Assembly (NCBI GenBank): GCA_946479205.1
Contig: CAMLFJ010000186.1
Location: forward strand, 1-6,836
DNA from: an uncultured bacterium
GTDB taxonomy: Bacteria; Methylomirabilota; Methylomirabilia; Rokubacteriales; CSP1-6
DNA length: 6,836 nt
Direction: 5' to 3'
Position 1 is the stretch's first letter, and the number at the start of each line of letters is the position of its first letter. Positions 1 to 6,836 of this stretch are shown in pieces. A model generated the notes under the pieces. It was not told where the DNA came from, made no database searches, and saw nothing but the letters and a program-made list of their open reading frames with translations. The position numbers and the translations under genes are program-made.

Positions 1-234
1 ACCTGGCAGGCGACCGACGCGCTGCGGGCCGGTCGCGCGCCCGAGGAGATCGCCCGGAGCCTGCGGCGGCCGCCCGCCGCGGCCACCGCGCTGCTGGATC
101 GGGCGCGGACCGTGTCCGTCGCGGCGGCGGCGCGGCAGCTCGCCCGCTGCTGGGACGTCGAGCGGCGCCTGAAGCTGGGCGGGACCGCGCGTCCCGAGTT
201 GTCGCTGCTCGTCGCCGATCTGTGCGCGGTCTGA
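1..234 (+). CDS. holA: DNA polymerase III delta subunit, C-terminal fragment (probable)
   Basis: An open frame enters from the left edge and ends at TGA 232-234, giving the last 77 residues of a longer protein. The end of the fragment reads ARQLARCWDVERRLKLGG followed by a short tail. This fits the C-terminal helical collar domain of the delta subunit, where a helix of the form 'L..D..lK.G' is followed by 'P...L..L...LC'. Delta opens the beta sliding clamp and is part of the clamp-loader complex at the replication fork. The neighbourhood agrees, because holA often lies close to rpsT in bacteria. The stop codon overlaps the ATG of the next gene (TGATG), so the two are probably translationally coupled. 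The diagnostic N-terminal AAA+-like domain lies outside the window. The call therefore rests on a short helical match plus context, and another helical protein cannot be excluded. Confidence 0.68.
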   Translation, partial: TWQATDALRAGRAPEEIARSLRRPPAAATALLDRARTVSVAAAARQLARCWDVERRLKLGGTARPELSLLVADLCAV

Positions 235-1583
235 TGGCGGGGGCGCTGCGCGCCCTCGTCGGCGCCGCGCTGCTGCTGGGATCGGCCGCGGAGACGGGGT
301 CCGCCGCGGCGGCGCCCGCGCCCCGCCTGCTGGCCGGCGCGGCCGGCGTGACCGTCGATCTGCCCGCGGACACGCCGCTCGGCGGCTACGGCGGGTTTCC
401 GCGCCGCGCCTGGATCCCCGATCTCCTCGGCCGCTACCCCGATACGTTCTGGTTCCGCCCCGCGATCGGAGTCCACGATCCGATCAAGGTGCGGGCCCTG
501 GTGCTCGAGGCGGGCGGTGTGCGGCTGCTCTTCCTGGGGGTGGACCTGGTGGGGATGGATCCCACGCTCGTGGCGGATCTGCGCCGCCGCCTCGACCAGC
601 TCGGCCTGCGCTACGCGGCGGTGATCGTGGCCGCCTCCCACACCCATTCGGGCCCCGGCGCCTTCGCCCGGTCGAACCTCTTCGGGCTGCTCGCGCTCGA
701 CCGTGAATCGCCGCGCGTCCGCGGTCGCATCTATTCCGCGATGGAGGAGGCGGCGCGCCAGGCCGAGCGGCGCAAGCGCCCCGCCACCGTCGGCACCGGG
801 CGCAGCGAGGTGCCCGGCCTCACCGACAGCCGCGTGCACGAAGCGGTCGACGACGAGCTGGGCGTGCTCAAGGTGATGGGGACCGACCGGCGCCCGGTGG
901 CGGTGATGTGGAACTACGCCATCCACGGGACCGCGCTCGGGCGCGAGAACTTCCAGCTCTCCGGCGACGTCATGGGCGACGCGGGGGCGCGCATCGAGGA
1001 GCAGCTCGGGGTGCCCGCGCTCTTCGTCAACGGCGCGGTCGGCGACGTGAGCCCCCGCCAGCGCGGCTGGGACGGCGTGGCGGCCGGCGGCAAGGCCCTG
1101 GCCGCCGCGGTGGTCGCCCTCTGGCCGCGGATCGCGGCCGACTCCGACCAGCGCCTGGCCGCCACCTCGGTCACCGCGGTGCTGCCCGCGCCCGGCCTCG
1201 AGCTGCGCAACTGCCTGGGGCGGTGGATCCCCCGCGGCACGCGGCTCGGCCTGCGCGCAGCGCTCCCGCCGTCCGCCGAGGTCTGGGCCGTGGCGATCGG
1301 ACGGGGGGCGTGGGTTGCGATTCCGGGCGAGCCGGACACGCGGCTCGGCCAGGCGATCAAGACCGCGGGGCGGGCGAGCTTCACGCCGACCCTGGTCGCC
1401 GGGGTGTCCAACGCCTACCAGGGCTACTTACTGTCCGCCGACCACTTCCGGACGCCGAGCTACATCTCGTGCGGCAGCCTCTACGGGGAGCAGGGCGGAG
1501 AGATGGTGCGCGATGCGGCGATCGCGAGCCTGCGGGAACTGGCGGAGCGGCGCGCGCCCCGGCCGGTCAGGCCGGGACGTTGA
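234..1583 (+). CDS. Secreted neutral/alkaline ceramidase-like hydrolase (compact form)
   Basis: This 449-residue protein belongs to the neutral/alkaline non-lysosomal ceramidase family, zinc amidases that cleave ceramide to sphingosine and fatty acid. An N-terminal signal peptide is visible: Arg6, a hydrophobic stretch at about 7-19, and an Ala-rich cleavage region around 20-30. It has no lipobox Cys, so export to the periplasm or outside is likely. Family motifs run in order: SHTHSGPG (135-142, zinc-ligand His), NYAIHGT (227-233, second zinc His at 231), SGD (243-245), GDVSPR (270-275, matching the GDVSPN hexapeptide with the catalytic Ser at 273), IPGEPD (363-368, candidate zinc ligand Glu366) and SNAYQGY (392-398, zinc-site Tyr). 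Characterised ceramidases are about 650-780 residues with a C-terminal Ig-like domain. This protein stops after the catalytic part. ATG 234 was chosen over GTG 222 because it overlaps the upstream stop (TGATG). A rare TTA codon sits at 1428-1430. Substrate is unproven: family membership is solid, ceramide specificity is not. Confidence 0.85.
   Translation: MAGALRALVGAALLLGSAAETGSAAAAPAPRLLAGAAGVTVDLPADTPLGGYGGFPRRAWIPDLLGRYPDTFWFRPAIGVHDPIKVRALVLEAGGVRLLFLGVDLVGMDPTLVADLRRRLDQLGLRYAAVIVAASHTHSGPGAFARSNLFGLLALDRESPRVRGRIYSAMEEAARQAERRKRPATVGTGRSEVPGLTDSRVHEAVDDELGVLKVMGTDRRPVAVMWNYAIHGTALGRENFQLSGDVMGDAGARIEEQLGVPALFVNGAVGDVSPRQRGWDGVAAGGKALAAAVVALWPRIAADSDQRLAATSVTAVLPAPGLELRNCLGRWIPRGTRLGLRAALPPSAEVWAVAIGRGAWVAIPGEPDTRLGQAIKTAGRASFTPTLVAGVSNAYQGYLLSADHFRTPSYISCGSLYGEQGGEMVRDAAIASLRELAERRAPRPVRPGR
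1558..1576. terminator. Possible bidirectional terminator hairpin at convergent gene ends
   Basis: A perfect 7-bp inverted repeat (CCCGGCC / GGCCGGG, arms 1558-1564 and 1570-1576) with a 5-nt loop lies where the ceramidase-like gene and rpsT converge. The rpsT stop codon is in the loop (1567-1569) and the ceramidase stop (1581-1583) is just outside. Neither strand has a U-tract after the stem, so a classical intrinsic terminator is not supported. In sequence this GC-rich, such a palindrome could also be chance. It is the only candidate terminator I see for this convergent pair. Confidence 0.3.
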
Positions 1584-1827
1584 GCTTGCGGGCGAGCGCG
1601 GACTTGCGGCGGGCGGCGGTGTTCCGGTGCATGATGCCCTTCGTGACCGCGCGGTCGATGGCCCGGATCGCCTCGTGCACCACGGTCGCGGAGTCTGCGG
1701 CCTTGCCGGCCAGGGCCTCGCGGGCGCTCTTCACGCTACCGCGCACCGCGCTCCGGACCGCGCGATTGCGCAGCCGGCGCTTCTCGTTCTGCCGGATCCG
1801 CTTCTTCGCGGAGGGAGTATTCGCCAA
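1567..1827 (-). CDS. rpsT: 30S ribosomal protein S20
   Basis: The 86-residue product starts MANTPSAKKRIRQNEKRRLR, the typical S20 opening, and is rich in Arg, Lys and Ala throughout, with a C-terminal 'KGIMHRNTAARRKSALARKL' segment. S20 is a primary binding protein that attaches to 16S rRNA early in 30S assembly as a three-helix bundle. Length is normal for the family (about 85-90 residues). The start codon is TTG (1827-1825 on the minus strand), fixed by conservation of the MANT.SAKKR opening and by an AGGAG Shine-Dalgarno seven bases upstream. E. coli rpsT also starts with UUG, and there the weak start is tied to autogenous translational repression by S20; the same control is plausible here but unproven. 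The gene is transcribed alone from a strong promoter in the gap shared with murJ. Its last 17 bases overlap the end of the convergent ceramidase-like gene. Confidence 0.97.
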   Translation of the reverse strand: MANTPSAKKRIRQNEKRRLRNRAVRSAVRGSVKSAREALAGKAADSATVVHEAIRAIDRAVTKGIMHRNTAARRKSALARKLNVPA

Positions 1828-1834
1828 GGTCCTT

Positions 1835-1839
1835 CTCCT
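1835..1839 (-). promoter_or_regulatory. rpsT Shine-Dalgarno (AGGAG) fixing the TTG start
   Basis: On the minus strand AGGAGAAGG precedes the TTG start of rpsT. AGGAG occupies 1839-1835, leaving a 7-nt spacer. This near-ideal site supports the non-ATG start at 1827 over any internal codon. Confidence 0.85.
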
Positions 1840-1868
1840 GTTCTGGGGTGCGGCGTGAGCGACACACG

Positions 1869-1897
1869 AGCCTACCGTCGGCGCCGCGACGTGTCAA
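1869..1897 (-). promoter_or_regulatory. Sigma70-type promoter of rpsT
   Basis: Read on the minus strand, a perfect -35 hexamer TTGACA (1897-1892) is followed by a 17-bp spacer and the -10 hexamer TAGGCT (1874-1869), which keeps the three most conserved -10 positions (T1, A2, T6). Transcription would begin around 1862, leaving a leader of about 35 nt before the TTG start of rpsT. A consensus -35 with ideal spacing is unlikely by chance in DNA this GC-rich, and a strong promoter fits a ribosomal protein gene. The -35 box shares two bases with the Shine-Dalgarno of murJ on the other strand. Confidence 0.75.
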
Positions 1898-1901
1898 GGA
1901 G
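1896..1901 (+). promoter_or_regulatory. murJ Shine-Dalgarno (AAGGAG)
   Basis: AAGGAG lies 12 nt before the GTG at 1914, a rather long but workable spacing. It is the only good ribosome binding site ahead of the MurJ frame and argues for GTG 1914. The in-frame GTG at 1848 would add 22 poorly conserved, charged residues and would place the start inside the rpsT leader. No convincing plus-strand promoter hexamers were found between 1828 and 1895, so the murJ promoter may lie inside rpsT. Confidence 0.55.
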
Positions 1902-1913
1902 TTCGTCCCCTCG

Positions 1914-3494
1914 GTGAGCGACGCGTCCGACTCCCAGGAGCACCTCCAGCGCGGCGTGGTGAGCGCGGTGGGCTCGATCGGGCTCGCCACCCTCGCGAGC
2001 CGGGTGCTCGGCTACGTGCGCGACATGGTGGTGGCGCGGGCCTTCGGGGCCGGTCCCATCACCGACGCGTTCTTCGTGGCCTTCCGGATCCCCAACCTCC
2101 TGCGCCGGCTCCTGGCCGAGGGCGCGCTGTCCACCGCGGTCGTCCCGGTCTTCACCGAGACGCTGACCCGCGAGGGGCCCGAGGCCTTCGGGCGCCTCGC
2201 GCGCGCGGTGACCGGTGCGGCCATCGTGGTGCTCAGCGTGGTCGCGGGCCTCGGCGCCCTGGTCGCGCCGCTCGTGGTGACGGTCATGGCGCCGGGCTGG
2301 CGCGCCGATCCCGAGCTGCTGGCCCTCGCGGTGAGCCTCACCCGCGCGCTGTTCCCGTACCTGGTCTTCGTGGGGCTGGCGGCGCTCGCGATGGGCGCGC
2401 TCAACGCCCACCACCGGTTCTTCACCGCGGCGATCGGGCCCGCCGTCCTTAACCTCGCGATGATCCTGGCGGTCGTGGGGCTCGCGTCCCGGCTCACCAC
2501 CCCGATCATGGCGCTGGCGATCGGGGTGCTGGTGGGCGGCCTCGGCCAGCTCCTCGTCCAGCTCCCGGAGCTGCGCCGGATCGGAGTGCCGCTGCGGCCC
2601 TCGCTCGAGTGGCGGCATCCCGCGGTGGTGCGCATCGCGCGGCGCCTCTGGCCCGCGGTGTTCGCCCTGGCCGCGGTGCAGATCACGGTGGTGGTGAACA
2701 CCCTGCTGGCCTCCCTGCTGCCCACCGGCACCGTGTCGTACCTCTACTATGCGGACCGGGTGATGGAGTTCCCGCTGGGGGTGTTCGGCATCGCGCTCGC
2801 GACCGCCACGCTGCCCAGCATGTCGGCCCAGGCCGCGCGCCGGGAGTTCCCGGCGCTGCGTACCACGCTGGAGTTCGCGCTCCGGCTCTCCGCCTTCGTG
2901 GCGGTGCCCGCGACGGTGGGGCTCCTGCTGCTGGGTGGGCCCATCGTCCAGGTGCTCTTCCAGCGCGGCGAGTTCACGGCCGCCGACGCCGCCCTCACCG
3001 CCCAGGCCCTGGCCGGCTACGCGGTGGGGCTGCCCGCGTTCTCGGCCACCCGCATCGCGGCCCAGACCTTCTACGCGCTCGGGGATACCCGGACGCCGGT
3101 GATCGTGGGGTTCGTGTCGGTGGCGGTGAACGTGCTGCTGGCCCTGGTCCTGATGTGGCCGCTGCGCCACATCGGGCTCGCGCTCGCCTCGTCGCTGTCG
3201 TCCTATGTCAACGTGATCGGGCTCTGCTGGCTGCTCCATCGCCGGCTGGGCGGGCCGCGCGGGGCGGAGATCTGGGGCTCGCTGGGCCGCACGGTGGTGG
3301 CGACCGCCGCGCTCGCGCTGTGGTGCGCGTGGGTGGAGGGGTTCCTGCCGATGGTGCCGGAGCCGGTCGTGCTCGGGCTCGCGCGGATGCTGCTGGCGAT
3401 GGTCGGCGGGGTGGCGGTGTACGTGGCGATGGCGGCGGCGATCCGCGCCCCGGAGCTGCGCGCGCTCCTCGGCATGCTGCACGCGCGCCGCTGA
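1914..3494 (+). CDS. murJ: Lipid II flippase MurJ (MviN family)
   Basis: This 526-residue multi-pass membrane protein of the MOP exporter superfamily moves undecaprenyl-linked lipid II across the inner membrane for peptidoglycan synthesis. About fourteen hydrophobic segments can be traced, roughly at 16-33, 71-82, 101-126, 138-165, 172-192, 196-217, 246-270, 285-300, 323-349, 364-386, 394-415, 418-441, 459-480 and 484-511. The N-terminal signature is nearly complete: SRVLGYVRD (29-37), TDAFFVAFRIPNLLRRLLAE (50-69) and EGALSTAVVPVF. Residues matching the essential E. coli charges are present: Arg30 (R18), Arg36 (R24), Asp51 (D39), Arg64 (R52) and, in YADRVMEFP, Arg282 (R270). The FQRGEFTAADA loop is at 349-359. 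Length is normal (about 510-530). Start GTG 1914 was chosen from its AAGGAG site and from the usual short leader before TM1. The gene is divergent from rpsT and is followed by a 140-bp gap before xerD. Confidence 0.97.
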   Translation: MSDASDSQEHLQRGVVSAVGSIGLATLASRVLGYVRDMVVARAFGAGPITDAFFVAFRIPNLLRRLLAEGALSTAVVPVFTETLTREGPEAFGRLARAVTGAAIVVLSVVAGLGALVAPLVVTVMAPGWRADPELLALAVSLTRALFPYLVFVGLAALAMGALNAHHRFFTAAIGPAVLNLAMILAVVGLASRLTTPIMALAIGVLVGGLGQLLVQLPELRRIGVPLRPSLEWRHPAVVRIARRLWPAVFALAAVQITVVVNTLLASLLPTGTVSYLYYADRVMEFPLGVFGIALATATLPSMSAQAARREFPALRTTLEFALRLSAFVAVPATVGLLLLGGPIVQVLFQRGEFTAADAALTAQALAGYAVGLPAFSATRIAAQTFYALGDTRTPVIVGFVSVAVNVLLALVLMWPLRHIGLALASSLSSYVNVIGLCWLLHRRLGGPRGAEIWGSLGRTVVATAALALWCAWVEGFLPMVPEPVVLGLARMLLAMVGGVAVYVAMAAAIRAPELRALLGMLHARR

Positions 3495-3497
3495 ACC

Positions 3498-3527
3498 TTG
3501 CCCAGCCGCGGGCGCCGGTGATAGACT
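3498..3527 (+). promoter_or_regulatory. Candidate promoter for the xerD operon
   Basis: TTGCCC (3498-3503, 4 of 6 matches to the -35 consensus) and TAGACT (3522-3527, 4 of 6 to the -10) are separated by 18 bp. An extended -10 TG lies at 3519-3520, one base before the hexamer. The expected start of transcription, about 3534, falls on or beside an ATG at 3533. The position just after the murJ stop suits a promoter for xerD and the genes behind it, but the hexamers are only moderately good. Confidence 0.4.
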
Positions 3528-3532
3528 CGCTC

Positions 3533-3631
3533 ATGCACCCACTCGCAGGGAACGCCCCGGTCGTGGCCTGGATCCGATACAGCGGCCAATGCCGGGGCCG
3601 TCGTTTCTTGGGCCTGCCACTGCGGATGTGA
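3533..3631 (+). CDS. Short upstream ORF in frame with xerD (32 aa, doubtful)
   Basis: ATG 3533 opens a frame of 32 codons that ends at TGA 3629-3631, one codon before the GTG start of xerD and in the same reading frame. The predicted peptide begins MHPLAGNAPVVAWIR and is Arg/Gly-rich toward its end. I recognise no family. It has no Shine-Dalgarno, but a candidate promoter would start transcription almost exactly at the ATG, so leaderless translation is conceivable. It could be a translated leader that couples to xerD, a remnant of a longer xerD N-terminus cut by a TGA, or chance. Chance is the default in high-GC DNA. Confidence 0.2.
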   Translation: MHPLAGNAPVVAWIRYSGQCRGRRFLGLPLRM

Positions 3632-3634
3632 CCG

Positions 3635-4621
3635 GTGCGTGCTCGGCTCGGAGCGTCCGCGGAGAGGGAGACCGCGGGAGTCGTCTCCGAATCCGCGGCG
3701 CTGATCGAGGAGTACCTCGCCGGCCTCCAGATCGAGCGGGGCGCCGCGCTCAACACGCTCGCCGCGTATCGCCGGGACCTCAAGGGATTCGAGAGCTTTC
3801 TCACGCGCGAGCGCCGCGCGATCGGTGAGGTGGGCGTCACCGACCTCTCGCGCTACCTGGGCGGTCTCCGCCGACGGGGTCTCGGCGGCCGCAGCATCGC
3901 CCGGCATCTCTCGGCGGTGCGCGGCCTCTACCGTTTCCTCCTCGAGGCCGGGCGCGTGCCGCGCGATCCGACCCAGCACCTGGACAGCCCGCGTCCGGCC
4001 CGGCGGCTGCCCCGCACTCTGTCCATGGCGGACGCGGCCGCGCTCGTCGAGGCGCCCGACGCGACGCGCCCGGACGGACTGCGGGACCGCGCGCTGCTGG
4101 AACTGCTCTACGCCTCCGGGCTCCGCGCCTCCGAGGTCCTCGGGCTTCGGATCGAGGACGTGAACTTCAAGGCGGGCTACGTGATCGTGATCGGGAAGGG
4201 GGACCGGCAGCGCCTCGTGCCCGCGGGTGCCCGGGCCCTCGACTGGGTGCGCCGGTACCTCTCCACGATCCGGCCGCGCCAGGTGCGCCGTGAGTGCCCG
4301 GCGCTCTTCCTCAATCGCTCGGGCGGGGCCATGTCGCGACAGGCGCTCTGGGGTCTGATCCGGCGCGCCGCGCGGCGCGCGGGCCTCCGCGCGGCGGTCT
4401 CCCCGCACACCCTCCGCCACTCCTTCGCGAGCCACCTGCTCGAGCGCGGCGCCGATCTGCGCTCGGTGCAGGCCATGCTCGGCCACGTGGACATCTCGAC
4501 CACGCAGATCTACACGCACCTGCCGTCGAGCGTCGTCCACGACATGTACCGGAAGTTCCACCCGCGGGCGACCCGCGTCGGCCGGGTCGCGCGCGCGCAC
4601 GGTCTCGAGCGAGCGGGCTGA
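3635..4621 (+). CDS. xerD: Tyrosine site-specific recombinase XerD
   Basis: This 328-residue tyrosine recombinase of the Xer family would resolve chromosome dimers at dif, acting with XerC at the septum under FtsK control. The N-terminal SAM-like core-binding domain (about 20-110) includes NTLAAYRRDL (40-49) and LSAVRGLYRFL (92-102). The catalytic domain (about 125-310) carries all expected residues: Arg164 in ASGLRASE, Lys188 in GKGDRQRLVP, His258 and Arg261 in HTLRHSFASHLL, His284 in LGH, and nucleophile Tyr293 in TTQIYTHL. Spacing between these matches E. coli XerD (R148, K172, H244, R247, H270, Y279) apart from a 2-residue shift. The C-terminal HPRA motif is typical of XerC/D. 'SPRPARRLPRTLS' and 'LRDRALLELLYASGLR' favour XerD over XerC. 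GTG 3635 is the first start after an in-frame TGA; its Shine-Dalgarno is weak. Short extensions of about 15 residues occur at each end. The next gene begins 1 nt after the stop. Confidence 0.93.
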   Translation: MRARLGASAERETAGVVSESAALIEEYLAGLQIERGAALNTLAAYRRDLKGFESFLTRERRAIGEVGVTDLSRYLGGLRRRGLGGRSIARHLSAVRGLYRFLLEAGRVPRDPTQHLDSPRPARRLPRTLSMADAAALVEAPDATRPDGLRDRALLELLYASGLRASEVLGLRIEDVNFKAGYVIVIGKGDRQRLVPAGARALDWVRRYLSTIRPRQVRRECPALFLNRSGGAMSRQALWGLIRRAARRAGLRAAVSPHTLRHSFASHLLERGADLRSVQAMLGHVDISTTQIYTHLPSSVVHDMYRKFHPRATRVGRVARAHGLERAG

Positions 4622-4622
4622 G

Positions 4623-6836
<2,214 letters not shown>

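Larger units (their letters stand above)
3495..3634. other. murJ-xerD intergenic region (140 bp)
   Basis: This is the longest stretch without a secure gene. It holds the candidate promoter at 3498-3527 and a 32-codon ORF at 3533-3631. I see no Rho-independent terminator for murJ: there is no GC stem followed by a T-run. I also see no clear riboswitch or operator. The second half reads as slightly less GC-rich than the flanking genes, as expected for non-coding or weakly constrained DNA. Confidence 0.5.

Noticed and set aside
1848..1913. Upstream GTG (1848) giving MurJ a 22-residue longer N-terminus
   Set aside because: The extension is charged and unlike MurJ N-termini, it would begin next to the rpsT ribosome binding site, and AAGGAG at 1896-1901 serves GTG 1914 better.
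1872..3482. 536-codon open frame on the minus strand antisense to murJ
   Set aside because: The product is extremely rich in His, Arg, Gln and Gly, which is what the reverse complement of a hydrophobic membrane-protein gene in GC-rich DNA gives. murJ is certain on the other strand.
2609..3631. 340-codon plus-strand frame inside murJ that runs on into the intergenic region
   Set aside because: It is out of frame with murJ and rich in Arg, Gly and Ala, with no domain. Only its last 32 codons fall outside murJ, and these are considered separately.

Overview
The window is very GC-rich, densely coding bacterial chromosome made up mostly of housekeeping genes. Most start codons are GTG, TTG or ATG with little intergenic space. 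MurJ, a holA tail, XerD, a class II tRNA nucleotidyltransferase with a CBS-like front part and PyrG together suggest an uncultured high-GC Gram-negative lineage, such as Methylomirabilota/Rokubacteria or a deltaproteobacterial relative. That placement is an inference from gene order and composition, not from a marker phylogeny.

Layout: (1) positions 1-234 hold the C-terminal tail of a probable DNA polymerase III delta subunit (holA). Its stop codon overlaps the ATG of a secreted, compact neutral-ceramidase-like hydrolase (234-1583). (2) Converging on that gene and overlapping its last 17 bases is rpsT (ribosomal protein S20, minus strand, TTG start). It has a strong sigma70-type promoter (TTGACA, 17 bp, TAGGCT) in the 86-bp gap it shares with the divergent murJ. 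(3) murJ (1914-3494, plus strand) encodes the lipid II flippase. (4) A 140-bp gap carries a candidate promoter and a 32-codon ORF lying in frame with the next gene. (5) xerD (3635-4621), a CBS-like/tRNA nucleotidyltransferase gene (4623-6329) and pyrG (6331 to beyond the end) are packed with 1-nt gaps and look like one operon.

How the genes fit together: HolA and XerD serve replication and chromosome-dimer resolution, S20 serves 30S assembly, and MurJ serves peptidoglycan export. The nucleotidyltransferase matures tRNA 3' ends using CTP and/or ATP, and PyrG makes CTP. The ceramidase-like gene is the one accessory-looking member.

I see no mobile element, CRISPR array, tRNA or rRNA gene, and no clear new multi-gene system. 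The points most worth a second look are the DHH-less CBS-nucleotidyltransferase, the in-frame ORF directly before xerD, the rpsT promoter that overlaps the murJ ribosome binding site, and the compact ceramidase with an altered GDVSPN motif.
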